Numbered from the stretch's first letter, positions 1 through 14,090 are shown. The stretch is DNA of 64,000 bases from Phocoena phocoena (GCF_963924675.1 NC_089232.1:50096759-50160758), one strand, 5' to 3'. A program made the numbers and translations. Notes: generated by a model not told the origin, from the sequence alone.

Positions 1-1878
1 TTCTGGAGAGTTTTTATCATAAATGGGTGTTGAATTTTGTAAAAAGCTTTTCCTGTATCTATTGAGATGATCATATGGTTTTGCTCCTTCAATTTGATCA
101 TATGGTTTTTCTCCTTCAATATGTTAATATGGTTTATCACATTGATTGATTTGCGTATATTGAAGAATCCCTGCATTCCTGGGATAAACCCCACTGGATC
201 ATGGTGTATGATGCTTTTAATGTGCTGTTGGATTCTGTGTGCTAGTATTTTGTTGAGGATTTTTGCATCTATGTTCATCAGTGATATTGGCCTGTAGTTT
301 TCTTTTTTTGTGACATCTTTGTCTGGTTTTGGTATCAGGGTGATGGTGGCCTAGTAGAATGAGTTTAGGAGTGTTCCTCCCTCTGCTGTATTTTGGAAGA
401 GTTTGAGAAGGATAAGTGTTAGCTCTTCTCTAAATGTTTGATAGAATTTGCCTGTGAAGCCATCTGGTCCTGGGCTTTTGTTTGTTTGAAAATTATTAAT
501 CACAGTATCAATTCCACTGCTTGTGATTGGTCTGTTTATATTTTCTATTTCTTCTTGGTTCAGTCTCGGAAGGTTGTGCTTTCCTAAGAATTTGTCCATT
601 TCTTCCAGGCTGTCCATTTTATTGGCATATAGTTGCTTGTACTAATCTCTCATAATCCTTTGTATTTCTGCAGTGTCAGTTGCTACTTCTCCTTTTCACT
701 TCTAATTCTATTGATTTGAGTCTTCTCCCTTTTTTTCTTCATGAGTCTGGCTAATGGTTTATCAATTTTGTTTATCTTCTCAAGGAACCAGATTTTACTT
801 TTATTGATCTTTGCTATCATTTCCTTCATTTCTTTTTCATTTATTTCTGATCTGATCTTTATGATTTCTTTCCTTCTGCTAACTTTGGGGGTGTTTTTGT
901 TCTTCTTTCTCTAATTGCTTTAGGTGCAAGGTTAGGTTAATTTGAGATGTTTCTTGTTTCTTGAGGTAGGATTGTATTGCTATAAACTTCCCTCTTAGAA
1001 CTGCTTTTGCTGCATCCCATAGGTTTTGGGTCATCGTGTTTTCATTGTCATTTGTTTCTAGGTATTTTTTGATTTCCTCTTTGATTTCTTCAGTGATCTC
1101 TTGGTTATTTAGCAGCATATTGTTTAGTCTCCATGTGTTTGTATTTTTTACAGATTTTTTTTCCTGTAATTGATACCCAGTCTCCTAGCGTTGTGGTCGG
1201 AAAAGATACTTGATACAATTTCAATATTCTTAAATTTACGAAGGCTTGATCTGTGACCCAAGATATGATCTATTCTGGAGAATGTTCCATGATCACTTGA
1301 GAAGGGACTCTATTCTGTTGGTTTTGTATGGAATGTCCTATAAATATCAATGAAATCCATCTTGTTTAATGTATCATTTAAAGCTTGTGTTTCCTTATTT
1401 ATTTTCATTTTGGATGATCTGTCCACTGGTGAAAGTGGGGTGTTAAAGTCCCCTACTATGATGGTGTTACTGTCGATTTCCCCTTTTATGACTGTTAGCA
1501 TTTGCCTTATGTATTGAGGTGCTCCTATGTTGGGTTCATAAATTTTTACAATTGTTATATATTCTTCTTGGATTGATCCCTTGATCATGATGTAGTGTCC
1601 TTCTTTGTCTCTCGTAATAGTCTTTGTTTTAAAGTCTACTTTGTCTGATATGAGAATTGCTCCTCCAGCTCTCTTTTGATTTCCACTTGCATGACTATCT
1701 TTTTCCATCCCCTCACTTTCAGTCTGTATGTGTCCCTAGGTCTGAAGTGGGTCTCTTGTAGACAGCATAAATACAGGTCTTGTTTTTGTATCCATTCAGC
1801 CAGTCTATGTCGTTTGGTAGGAACATTTAATCCATTTACATTTAAGGTAGTTATCAATACGTATGTTCCTATGACCAT
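1..1878 (-). pseudogene. L1 ORF2 fragment: endonuclease and start of reverse transcriptase
   Basis: The minus-strand reading starts at 1878 with an APE-type endonuclease N-terminus (TTLNVNGLN, then CCLQETHF). It continues in a shifted frame over 1708-1310 (IIVGDFNTPLSPVDRS). Near 617-351 it reaches the RT entry segment containing [17 protein letters not shown]. In an active element this protein nicks target DNA and reverse-transcribes the L1 RNA. Several frame changes and in-frame stops break it here. A 27-bp direct duplication at 68-121 further disrupts the RT part. Confidence 0.88.
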
Positions 1879-1990
1879 TTTCTTAATTGTTTTGGGTTTG
1901 TTATTGTAGGTCTTTTCCTTCTCTTGTGTTTCCTGCCTAGAGAAGTTCCTTTAGCATTTGTTGTAAAGCTGGCTTGGTGGTGCTGAATTC

Positions 1991-2795
1991 TCATAGCTTT
2001 TGCTTATCTGTAAGGGTTTTAATTTCTCTGTCAAATCTGAATGAGATCCTTGCTGGGTAGAGTAATCTTGGATGTAGGTTTTTCCCTTTCATCACTTTAA
2101 ATATGTCCTGCCACACCCTTCTGGCTTGCAGTGTTTCTGCTGAAAGATCAGCTGTTAACCTTACGGGGATTCCCTTGTATATTATTTGTTGTTTTTCCCT
2201 TGCTGCTTTTAATATTGTTTCTTTGTATTTAACTTTTGATAGTTTGATTAATATGTGTCTTGGTGTGTTTCTCCTTGGATTTACCCTGCCTGTGACTCTC
2301 TTGCTTCCTGGACTTGACTGTTTCCTTTCCCATATTAGAGAAGTTTTCAATTATAATCTCTTCAAATATTTTCTCTGTCTCTTTCTTTTTCTCTTCTTCT
2401 TCTGGGACCCCTATAATATGAATGTTGGTGTATTTAATGTTGTCCCAGAGGTCTCTAAGACTGTCCTCAATTCTTTTCTTTCTTTTTTCTTTATTCTGCT
2501 CTGTGGTAGTTATTTCCACTATTTTATCTTCCCGGTCACTTATCCATTTTTCTGCCTCAGTTATTCTGCAATTGACTCATTCTAGAGAATTTTAAATTTC
2601 ATTTATTGTATTGTTCATCATTGTTTGTTTGCTCTTTAGTTCTTCTAGGTCCTTGTTAAACATTTCTTGTATTTTCTCTATTCTATTTCCAAGATTTTCC
2701 CATCATCTTTACTATCATTACTCTGAATTCTTTTTCAGGTGGACTGCCTATTTCCTCTTCGTTTGGTCTGATGGGTTTTTACCTTGCTTCTTCAT
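1991..2795 (-). pseudogene. L1 ORF1 (RNA-binding chaperone protein), frame-broken
   Basis: A likely start ATG lies at 2795-2793 on the minus strand, in the same context as the ORF1 starts at 47716, 55526 and 63266. The coiled-coil/RRM part reads in one frame over 2519-2229 (EQNKEKRKKRIEDSLRDLWDN). The C-terminal domain reads in another over 2350-1991 (TPRHILIKLSKVKYKE, LKAAREKQQIIYKG, LTADLSAETLQARR). These blocks are typical of L1 ORF1p, which coats L1 RNA as a trimer. The frame change near 2300 shows the copy is dead. Confidence 0.87.
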
Positions 2796-5195
2796 CTGCT
2801 GTATATTTCTCTGTCTTCCTATTTTGCTTAACTTACTGTGTTTGGGGTCTCCTTTTCGCAGGCTGCAGGTTTGCAGTTCCCGTTGTTTTTGGTGTCTGCC
2901 CCCAGTGGGTTAGTTTGGTTCTGTAGGTTGTGTAGGCTTTCTGGTGGAGGAGACTGGTGCCTGTGTTCTGGTGGATAAGGCTGGATCTTGTCTTTCTGGT
3001 GGGCAAGACAGTGTCCGGTGGTGTGTTTTGGGGCTTCTGTGAACTTAGTATGATTGTAGGCAGCCTCTCTGCTAATGGGTGGGGTTGTGTCCCTGTCTTG
3101 CTAGTTGTTTGGCATAGGATGTCCAGCACTAGAGCTTGCTGGTCGTTAAGTGGGGCTGGGTCTTAGCATTGATACAGAGATCTCTGGAAGTGCTCTCCCG
3201 GATTGATATTACGTGGGGCCGGGAGGTCTCTGGTGGACCAATGTCCCGAACTCGGCTCTCCCACCTCAGAGGCTCAGGCCTGACACCCAGCCGGAGCCCC
3301 AAGATCCTGTCAGCCACACGCCTCAGATAAAAGGGAGAAAAAAAAGAAAGAAAGAAAGAAAAAGAAAAAATAAAGTTATTAAAATTAAAAAATATTATTA
3401 AAATAAAAAAGTAATAAAAAGAAAGAAAAGAAAGAAGAGAGAAACCTAACCAGTAAACAAATCCACCAATGATAACAAGCACTAAAAACTATACTTAAAA
3501 AAAAGGACAGATGGGGCTTCCCTGGTGGCACAGTGGCTGGGAGTCCGCCTGCCGATGCAGGGGACACGGGTTTGTTCCCTGGTCCAGGAGGATCCCACAT
3601 GCCATGGAGCGGCTAGGCCCATGAGCCATGGCTGCTAAGCCTGAGCGTCCGGAGCCTGTGCTCCGCAGCAGGAGAGGCCACAACAGTGACAGACCCACAT
3701 ACCACAAAAAAAAAAACAAAAAACAAAGATGGAACACTAGGACAAATGGTAAAAGCAAACCTATACAGACAAAATCACACAAAGAAGCATACATATAAAC
3801 ACTCACAAAAAGAGAAAAAGGAGGAAAAAATATATATATATACATATAAAAAAGTAAAGGAAGAGAGCAACCAAATCCATAAACAAATCTTCAATGATAA
3901 TAAGCTCTAAATACCAGACTGAGATAAACATAAAACCAGAAACAAATTAGATGCAGAAAGCAAACCCCAAGTCTTCAGTTGATCCCAAAGTCCACTGGCT
4001 CAATTTTGGGATGATTCATTGCCTATTCAGGTATTCCAGAGATGCAGGGTACATCAAGTTGATTGTGGAGATTTAATCCACTGCTCCTGAGGCTGCCCAG
4101 AGAAATTTCCCTTTCTCTTCTTTGTTCGCACAGCTCTTGGGGTTCAGCTTTGGATTTTGCCCCGCCTCTGCATGTAGGTCACCCTCTGGTGTCTGTTCTT
4201 CGTCCAGACAGGAGGGGGTTAAAGGAACACTGACTAGGAGGCCCTGGCTCACTCAGGCCAGGGGGAGGGAGGGGTATGGAATGCGGGGTGAGCCTGTGGT
4301 GGCAGAGGCCGACGTGATGTTGCAACAGCCTGAGGTGCGCTGTGTGTTCTCCCGGGGAAGTCATTTCTGGATCACGGGACCCTGGCTGTGGTGGGCTGCA
4401 CAGGCTCCCAGAAGCGGTGGTGTGGATAGTGACCTGTGTTTGCACACAGGCTTCTTGGTGGCTGCAGAAGCAGCCTTAGCGTCTCATGCCTGTCTCTGAT
4501 GTCCACGCTGATAGCCGCGGCTCGTGCCCGTCTCTGGAGCTCCTTTAGGTGGTACTCCGAATCCGCTCTCCTTGCGCACCCCGAAACAATGGTCTCTTGT
4601 CTCTTAGGCAGTTCCAGGCTTTTTCCTGGACTCCCTCCCGGCTAGCTGTGGCATGCTAGTCCCCTTCAGGCTGTGTTCACACAGCCAACCCCAGTCCTCT
4701 CCCTGGGATCTGACTTCGGAAGCCCGAGCCTCAGCTCCCAGCCCACACCCACCCCAGCAGGTGAGCAGACAAGTCTCTCAGGCTGGTGAGTGCTGGTCGG
4801 CACCGATCCTCTGTGTGGGAATCTCTCTGCTTTGCCCTCTGCACCCCTGTTGCTATGCATTCCTCCGTGGCTCTGAAGCTTCCCCACTCCGCCACCACCC
4901 CGTCTCCGCCCACGAAGGGGCTTCCTAGTGTGTGGAAACTTTTCCTCCTTCACAGCTCCCTCCCAGAGGTGCAGGTCCCATCCCTATTCTTTGTCTCTGT
5001 TTTTTCTTTTTTCTTTTGCCCTACCCAGGTACGTGGGGGAGTTTCTTGCCTTTTGGGAAGCCTGAGGTCTTCTGCCAGCATTCAATAGGTGTTCTGTAGG
5101 AGTTTTTCCACATGTAGATGTATTTCTGACGTATTTGTGGGGAGGAAGGTGATCTCCATGTCTTACCCCTCTGCCATCTTGAAGGTCTCCCCCCA
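2796..5195 (-). promoter_or_regulatory. L1 5'UTR with internal promoter, long GC-rich form
   Basis: About 2.2 kb of leader once the nested SINE is removed. The part nearest the 5' end (about 4090-5195) is GC-rich. It is followed by an A-rich spacer (about 3315-3960) and a second GC-rich block up to ORF1. The leader is far longer than the leader of the related element starting near 62535. In L1s this region holds the RNA polymerase II promoter; whether this copy has activity cannot be told from the sequence. Confidence 0.7.
3514..3716 (+). mobile_element. CHR-type SINE
   Basis: The tRNA-derived head begins GGGCTTCCCTGGTGGC and contains pol III A- and B-box-like segments (TGGCACAGTGG and GGTTTGTTCCC). 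The body ends in an A-rich tail. It is inserted in the A-rich spacer of the L1 5'UTR and so postdates that L1. Confidence 0.9.
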
Positions 5196-5359
5196 AGGAT
5201 TTTCTTTTGATAAAAGTCTTGGTTGGGGGCATGTTTGCAAAGCATTTTTTATAGTTTTAAAATGGGGATTCTTTTGTGTGTTTTTTTGCAAGTGGCATCC
5301 AGTTGATCAATTATCTCTTTCAACTGGTTAAAAATAAATACTTTAAAAAAATATACCTA

Positions 5360-5573
5360 GGGCTTCCCTGGTGGCGCAGTGGTTGAGAGTCTGCCTGCCA
5401 GTGCAGGGGACACGGGTTCGTGCCCTGGTCCGGGAGGATCCCACAGGCCGCGGAGCGGCTGGGCCTGTGAGCCATGGCCGCTGAGCCTGCACATTTGGAG
5501 CCTGTGCTCCCCAACGGGAGAGGCCACAACAGTGAGAGGCCCGCGTACAGCAAAAAAAACAAAAAAACAAAAA
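5360..5573 (+). mobile_element. CHR-type SINE
   Basis: A full-length copy with an intact head (GGGCTTCCCTGGTGGCGCAG), a B-box-like GGTTCGTGCCC and an A-rich tail interrupted by C. It lies in the LHCGR intron, about 165 bp beyond the 5' end of the L1. Confidence 0.92.
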
Positions 5574-6208
5574 CATATTCATGCTACAGTTACATTAAAT
5601 TCTCTTCAGGAATTAAAATTTTATTTGCAGGTATTTTGATGTCACTAAGAGCTTTTTTAATGATAGCCTCATTTGTAAGGATTTTCACTAGTCATGTGGT
5701 CAGCATTCCACAAAGATTAACTGATTGCAGGCACAGCTTCTACAAGTAGCCGCTTCCCTTCAAGGAGACTTGGGCCACCTTGATCATTATGCTCTGGAAC
5801 TTAGAATTATTCAGACTTAACACTATCACTGACACACACTAGACAGGAGTTCCACTTCTATTCTACTGACTGATTTTTTTCAACATTTTTCAGCTGCTTT
5901 GGCACTTCACATACCTTAAAATGTAAAAGAGCATGCCTCAAAAGATAATCCCAGTGTCCCTATGCCACATTTACTGCAATTTAGAAGTTTTATTATTTCC
6001 CTTCCATTCCCATCCCCTCCCCCATGTCCTTCAGGCTACAAAACCAGATGCCCTTCTAAGATACCTTGCCAATCTCCATTCCCTCCTCTACATCTTTTTC
6101 TTTTCTTTTCTCTTTTTTTCCTATCAATCTGCAAGATATATAGAGTCAGCAGGGTAATATGATAGGAGGATCCTGGGCTTCGGAGCTCCTCAGAGTTGGA
6201 TATGAATT
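5574..6208. other. LHCGR intron, no recognised element
   Basis: AT-rich non-coding sequence with pyrimidine-rich stretches near 5990-6120. I see no exon with splice signals and no repeat I can name. Confidence 0.5.
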
Positions 6209-6410
6209 CTTTTTTTTTTAAGATTTTTTTTTTTTTGATGTGGACCATTTTTAAAGTCTTTATTGAATTTGTTTCAATATTGCTTCTGTTTTATGTTTTG
6301 ATTTTTGGCCACAAGGCATGTGGGATCTTAGCTCCTCGACCAGGGATCAACCCCATACCCCCTGCATTGGAAGGCAAAGTCTTAACCATTGGACCACCAG
6401 GGAAGTCCCA
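6209..6410 (-). mobile_element. CHR/tRNA-derived SINE, minus strand
   Basis: The minus-strand head (GGGACTTCCCTGGTGGTCC at about 6409-6391) is followed by a B-box-like segment and a T-rich run on + that represents its A tail. The target-site duplication TGGATATGAATT occurs exactly at 6197-6208 and 6411-6422, which fixes the ends. Confidence 0.9.
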
Positions 6411-6422
6411 TGGATATGAATT

Positions 6423-7470
6423 GTTGGCATTAATGTTCCTATAACACTAGGTATCCCTGGGCAGTACTTATCTTTTTTGAGACTTTTTTCCTTAACTGTA
6501 AGGGACAGCAGAAATATCATTTGGCTTTCAGAACCATGAGAGCGAAGGGAGCTTTTAAAGATTGTGACAGCATCGAGGGTACCTTATATTATAGCCTGTA
6601 TTCTTCTTTTCTTTTTTCCTTCATTTAGGTCTGACACCAACTATCCTCGAGCGTTCCTTTTCCTCACCATTCCTACTTTTCTCTCAATACACTCTCCATC
6701 ATCACCTTCCACATAACTCTTTTGCAACCATATGGCTTTTTTTTTTTTTCTCATTAATAGGAAACCACTTCTGGGTAGAGTCAATGGTACCATCAAGGGG
6801 TGTTATGGGGGAAGGGGAGACTTACTTCAGTCTCAGTAACCATCAGCCCCTACCACTCCATGCCATTCAAACTGAGCATCCAACCTTGAGTTTACTATGC
6901 TAACACTGTTTTAAAACAAGTCCTCTAATCTTCAGCATCCCCAAAACTACCTGAAATTAACACATAATCTAAGTAAAAAGAGCGTGTTCCCTGTGAAAGC
7001 ATCTTGTGTGATAAGTCCCCTTCCTTCCCTTCCCACCAGATTGCTATTCCCGAGTCCCTGGAGTTTAGAAATTCTAGAGCCAGCCTCTAAATCTTATCTG
7101 CTCTCCCCAAGGTATTACGGTGCCCTTACTGCTATGGTTGGCCCCACTGTCCTCCTAAAATCCCTGTCTTTTCTCCTGCCTGTTGATTGTAACTGGAGCA
7201 ATGGTGCTACTGCTTCTCCTTCCTCTGATTCAATATTGCTAAGCCCATCCAAGTCCATTCACACTCCCTGCACAGCCTTCAGTACTAAAGACAGCTCCAT
7301 GCTGGGTTTTGTCAACAGTCATGTTGTTGCCCTCAGGAGCCATCCCAGGACACATGTTAAGTAGCAGCAGGTAGGTTTTTGGTCTGAAGACAAACCACCA
7401 AGGAGAAGAATTGCTAGACGTGCGCCCAGTAGGGCAAAACAAGAAAGAGCAAGGGACCAGGGGAATGGGA
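6423..7470. other. LHCGR intron, no recognised element
   Basis: Unique-looking non-coding sequence. I searched it for LHCGR exon 10 (a short exon ending one base into a codon) and did not find a convincing match. A short open stretch at 6984-7364 on + shows no protein family I recognise and is probably chance. Confidence 0.45.
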
Positions 7471-7478
7471 AAGGGAAC

Positions 7479-7829
7479 TTTTTTTTTTTAATTTATTTAT
7501 CTATTTTTGGCTGTGTTGGGTCTTCGTTGCTGCGCACAGGCTTTCTCTAGTTGCAGCGAGCGGGGGCTACTCTTCATTGCGGTGCGCGGGCTTCTCATTG
7601 TGGTGGCTTCTCTTGTCGCGGAGCACGGGCTCTAGGCGCGCAGGTGTCAGTAGTTGTGGCATGCGGGCTCAGTAGTTGTGGCTCACAGGCTCTAGAGTGC
7701 AGGCTCGGTAGTTGTGGCCCACAGGCTTAGTTGCTCTGCAGCATGTGGGATCTTCCCAGACCGGGGCTCAAAGCCGCGTCCCCTGCATTGGCAGGCGGAT
7801 TCTTAACCACTGCGCCACCAGGGAAATCC
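7479..7829 (-). mobile_element. Long CHR SINE (CHR-1-like), minus strand
   Basis: Minus-strand element of about 350 bp with the extended tail region of the longer CHR subfamily; on + it starts as a poly-T run followed by a TTGGCTGTGTTGGGTCTTCG-type segment. Its tRNA-like head is at the 7829 end. AAGGGAAC at 7471-7478 and 7830-7837 is the target-site duplication. Confidence 0.9.
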
Positions 7830-8016
7830 AAGGGAACATGTTTGACCTCTCAGTGATACAAGTTTATTCAGAAATCATGGCAGAATTTTTAGTGGCTTTG
7901 AATTAGTGCTTCTAATAGCAGCTGAAGTAGTTCTAACAAGGGGAAAGTAGTAAGGGAAACTAAAGCGGCAATAGTTGGGAAGTTTTCATCTGATTAAATA
8001 TAAAGGCTATTATTTT

Positions 8017-8178
8017 GTAGGAATCATCTGGGGAACTTGCTTAAAATGCAGATTCCTGGGCTCTGTCCCTGGAGAGTTAGATTCAGGGTCTGAAGTAAAG
8101 CCAGGAATCTTCATTGTAACAAAGACTCTGGTGATTCTGATGCAGGTGGTCCAAGGACCACACCTTGAAAAATACTGA
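8017..8178 (+). repeat. MER5A-like non-autonomous hAT DNA transposon relic
   Basis: The segment with ATCATCTGGGGAACTTGCTT and later GATTCTGATGCAGGTGGTCC resembles the MER5 group, small hAT-Charlie derivatives found across placental mammals. Diverged; ends approximate. Confidence 0.6.
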
Positions 8179-8199
8179 CTGAGAGATAGTGAAGCAGAA

Positions 8200-8350
8200 G
8201 AAAGGCCCCTGGACTATGCATAGGAAGACCTAGCATTGCCACTAGTGCCTAGTGCTGAGGGACCTGAGGCAAGTCACTAACCTCCTTTAATCTTGGTCTC
8301 CTTACCAATAAAATGAAGGGTTCAATGAGCTGGTCTTTAAGGACCTTGCC
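8200..8350 (+). repeat. MIR SINE fragment
   Basis: The core-SINE pattern of a tRNA-derived MIR is visible: CAAGTCACTAACCTCCTTTA, then a CTCCTTACCAATAAAATGAA-type segment. Ancient and diverged. Confidence 0.6.
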
Positions 8351-8936
8351 AATGGTAAGAAAAAACCTATTTTCTCTCATCATTCTTATAACCACCATAT
8401 CTCTTTAAAGATTTAAAAATTAGGTAATTATGCTGATGTGAATGAGGACAAACTGTGCTACTTACATTTAATAATAAAACAAGTGAGGTTCCTATGCGGT
8501 CTCCTGTGTGTGGCAGCAGTACTTCTCCAGTTCCAGTGTGGTTTCTATGATATGCTAGCACGTTTTTGGAGTCCCCAGTCATAGATTTCTTTTCCATTTT
8601 TTTTTTTAAATGTGTTTCTTCCCTTAGGTAATTGTATTGCTCAAATATATCATTTTATCCACTCACTGTATTAGGTACACACTTCCTTCTACAGAAAATG
8701 AGAAGCTAAGTTTTAAGACTAGAGAAAAATGCTCTTTTAATGTGTGAGGAACTCTAAGGTGAAATACATATTTGTAATGGCCCTGACAGAAAAATTATGC
8801 CCCTTTCTCCACCTCCCAAGATTGTATTAGCCGACTGTGGGCAAAGAGAAAATTTGTTAAGCCTACATGCATCATACTGTATCATTCATTGTCTCTGTAT
8901 CCTCTCAATTCCTTTCCAAGCCAGCATCACCCTGGT
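8351..8936. other. LHCGR intron, no recognised element
   Basis: AT-rich sequence in which I see no exon, RNA gene or repeat that I can name. Confidence 0.45.
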
Positions 8937-9290
8937 TTATTCATTCCACAAACATTTATTGAATGGATAGCTCAACATTTATTGAGCTAAAACTATGTGA
9001 GGCACTGAGATTTTAGACATAAATAAGACCTAATCCCCTGACTTCGAGGCTATTAAAGAATAGCCTCACAGACTATGAAAGAAGACATGCATCATCACAT
9101 AATGGCAATCTAGTTTGAGAATTACAATAGTACTTAAGTGCAGTCATGGCTGAGAGAAGGGGTGATGAACTCCTTAGAGGTGTAGAGGAAAGGCTTCATA
9201 GAGATGCTTATCTTTGAAGATCAGGAGGAATTCTCCAGAGAAATGAGGAAAGAAAGGGAAGAAGAAACAGCACACTCAAATACAAAGGGA
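8937..9290 (+). repeat. Ancient mammalian interspersed repeat, family uncertain
   Basis: It starts TTATTCATTCCACAAACATT and continues through a GGCACTGAGATTTTAGACAT segment. The layout is the same as the copy at 18795-19170 (TTCATTCATTCAGTTCCTAT, then GGCACTGGAGATC). Two diverged copies in one window indicate a repeat; I cannot name the family with certainty. Confidence 0.5.
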
Positions 9291-9384
9291 TGAAACAGTA
9301 GAACTTATTCTGAGAGCCACATGTCGTTTCATGTGACCAAAGGGTTGGTTGCACAGGGGATTTGCAAGAGATAATTATGAGACT

Positions 9385-9630
9385 CTCTAACAGTCACTGA
9401 GCACTTGATAGGTGTCAGGCATTATCCTGAACAATCTACATGTGTTAATACATTTAATCCTTAGCACAACCCTAATGAGGGAGGTATGATTATTATCCCT
9501 ACTTGGCAAATGAAGAATCTGAGGTACAGAGATGTTAAAATAACTCTCCCAGGTTTACACAGCCAGTAAAAGCTGGAACCCAGGCAGTCTTGCTTTAGAG
9601 CCCATGTCCTGCACTGTGCAGCACGACTGC
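9385..9630 (-). repeat. MIR SINE, minus strand
   Basis: On + the reverse-complement MIR pattern is clear: CACTGAGCACTTGATAGGTG, then TTATTATCCCTACTTGGC, then a CACAGCCAGTAAAAGCTGGA segment and the tRNA-related end. Confidence 0.75.
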
Positions 9631-11756
<2,126 letters not shown>

Positions 11757-12187
11757 CTGTTATATCAGTAACCACATTACTGAATTATACTTAAATATGT
11801 TAAAAAATTATCTGTACCAGTAATTTTAACAAAGAGCTGATTTCAGGAAATTATGTTAGGCACATTAGGCAAAAAAAGACCTCTTCCTAGCTCAAAGTGT
11901 GGTCTATGACCATTGCCAGTCTAAAAACTATGCGTCACTGGCACATAACCATACAGAAGTTGAGAGTGTTTAGAAACTTTTACAGCAATTTTGGCAGAGT
12001 AATTTTATGTCGGTTGAATCTAATATTCTTAAAATGAGGTGATATTTTGCATGTCTTTAATTTTTTCTCATTTTGTCATTGCAATAATTTTTATTGCATT
12101 TTATAAAAATGTTAGTCCATAACATTTGAAGTTTAAAATAACTTGTTCTTTTCATCAGATAGCTTGAGAAATACACTCTAGAGATGA
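11757..12187 (+). other. LHCGR: LHCGR 3'UTR, proximal part
   Basis: AT-rich sequence directly after the stop codon, expected to be transcribed. I see no canonical AATAAA in this first part, so the transcript probably continues into the repeats downstream. Confidence 0.6.
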
Positions 12188-12385
12188 ACTGTTCAATCTG
12201 GTACCCACCAGACACATGTAGCTAACTTAAAATGAAATTAAAAATGTAGTTTCTCAGTTGCACTAGCCCCATTTCAAATGCTCAATAGCCACACACGATC
12301 AGTGGTTATCCTATTAGACAGCACATACACAGAACAGTTTCATCATCACAGAAAGTTCTATTGGATAGTGCTGTCCTAAAGATGT
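12188..12385 (-). repeat. Non-autonomous DNA transposon relic (hAT/MER type)
   Basis: The minus-strand reading has GGACAGCACTATCCAATAGA and later a GCTATTGAGCATTTGAAATG segment, the pattern of a small mammalian MER DNA transposon with near-palindromic ends. The exact subfamily is not certain. Confidence 0.55.
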
Positions 12386-12489
12386 TTATCTATCCCATCT
12401 AGGTTCTACTATTTAAAGTAAAGTTAGCATCTGAAGGCACATTTCAGCCTGTTGGTTTGGTGTTTAGTCTCTAAAGAGCAATGAAGCAT

Positions 12490-12600
12490 TAAACAGTATA
12501 CTGTAAACTCCTTGTGGGTAGGAACCCTGTCTCAATTTTGTTTCCGTCTCCTAGCTCAGGATCTCGGCAATAGTATCCAACAAATGTGCTGAATTACACT
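12490..12600 (+). repeat. L2 LINE 3' fragment
   Basis: CTCCTTGTGGGTAGGAACCC, then CCTAGCTCAGGATCTCGGCA, resembles the L2 3' end. Short and diverged. Confidence 0.55.
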
Positions 12601-12839
12601 GAAGTTATAAAATCAATAAGGGAAAAAAATTTTTTTTTTCTTTCTAGGGCCCTATCTTTTATGGAAGTAAAAGAAAGTATTTAAATATTTTTAAATATTA
12701 ACTTTCATCATTTCTATCTTTGAGGGTATAGAAAAATACATCCAATATTTGCTAAAGGTATTTTTATTTATCAGAATTGACTCTTATAGTACAATGAAAT
12801 TATGGTTTTAATTGCAGTGTTTTTTGTAAGTTCTTCTGA

Positions 12840-13090
12840 CACTTTAAAGTAACTTAATGAAAGTTTATTATATGCCAAACATGTTGATAAGTATTTTATA
12901 TAATTTAACCCATTTAATCTTCATAAAACTCTATGATGAAGATATTATTCACATTTTATAATAGAGGAAAACCTATTACAATTTTCCCAAGTTCTCAAAA
13001 CTAATAAAAGATTCAACTAATGGGATTCAAACTCAAAGTTCTGATTCAGGACCCCAGCCTCTTAACCACTGTGTTCTACTGCCTCCCATA
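12840..13090 (-). repeat. MIR SINE, minus strand
   Basis: The reverse-complement MIR pattern is visible: TATATGCCAAACATGTTGAT, AATCTTCATAAAACTCTATG, and the tRNA-related end near CAGCCTCTTAACCACTGTG. Confidence 0.65.
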
Positions 13091-13369
13091 CTGGTAAATC
13101 ATAGTCATCTAAAGGTTTAATATGTGTTCAAAGTTCTTTCAATTTCCCCCAACATTTTCCAACACAAGAAAAGTTGAAATAATTGTGTGTGCACACCTGT
13201 ACACTTAGATTCAACATTTTACTATATTGGTTTCATAACATACCTATATAACTATCTACCAGTATTTATCCATCCATTCCTGATGCATTTTAAGTTGCAG
13301 ACCTCAGTAACTGTCAGCCTTTAAACGCTTCAGCATGCTTATCATTAACCAAAGTTTAGTATTTGTCTA

Positions 13370-13830
13370 CATTTTTAAGGTAAAATTTACATATGGTGAA
13401 ATGGACAAATCGTAAGCATACCATCTAATGCATTTTGAGAAAGGTAGACACCCAAAACCTCCATGAAGATATAGAACACTCACCCCAGAAAGTTTCCTCA
13501 TGCCCCTTCTTAATTAACCCCTCACCCCTACCCTACAGGGGTAATAATGGTTATGATTTTTTCCCCCATAGATTAATTCTTGTCTGCTCTAGAACTTCAT
13601 ATAAATAGAATCATACAGTTTATACTCTTCTGTGTAAGGCTCTTTGACTCAATACAACGTTTTTGCTATTCATCACTGCTGCTGCTTGAATTAGTAGTTC
13701 ATTCCTTTTTCATTGATGAATAGTATCCCACTGTATGAATATAACACTGTTTTCCATTTTCTTATCAGTGGATATCTGGCCTATTTCCAGTTTTTAGCTC
13801 TGCTTTGGCATTTATTAAATAAATGTGTAG
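13370..13830 (-). repeat. Old L1 3' region, minus strand
   Basis: On + the sequence ATTCCTTTTTCATTGATGAA, then AGTATCCCACTGTATGAATA, then GTGGATATCTGGCCTATTTC is the reverse complement of an old mammalian L1 3' part. It contains a chance AATAAA at 13818-13823. Confidence 0.6.
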
Positions 13831-14090
13831 GCATAACTAGACTCTCCAAACATTGAGTCTGCTTTCAATCATTATGCCATTTTGTAAAATAATTCAAAAT
13901 AGATAAAAAAGTATAAACTTTATAAAATCTCTTCTCTGTAATGTGTTTTTTATATTTCTGACTTTTCTACTCCACAACTAGTTACTTGTCTTTACTCAAA
14001 TGCAGTCCTCTCTCTTGTAAGCCAGCGTTCTAGAATTTGTCTCAATGATATGAGAGAACGCTAATTAGTCATGTTGCTGTATACACACAC

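Larger units (their letters stand above)
1..5195 (-). mobile_element. L1 (LINE-1) retrotransposon, 5' portion, decayed
   Basis: Read on the minus strand, the element begins near 5195 with an AAGATGGCAGAG-type L1 5' end. It runs through a long 5'UTR (about 5195-2796), ORF1 (about 2795-1991) and the first part of ORF2 (1878 down to base 1), and it leaves the window inside the reverse transcriptase. The order 5'UTR-ORF1-ORF2 and the recognisable endonuclease and RT segments define it. Both reading frames carry frameshifts and stops, so it cannot make functional proteins. A CHR SINE is nested in the 5'UTR. The 3' end and any target-site duplication lie outside the window. Confidence 0.93.
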
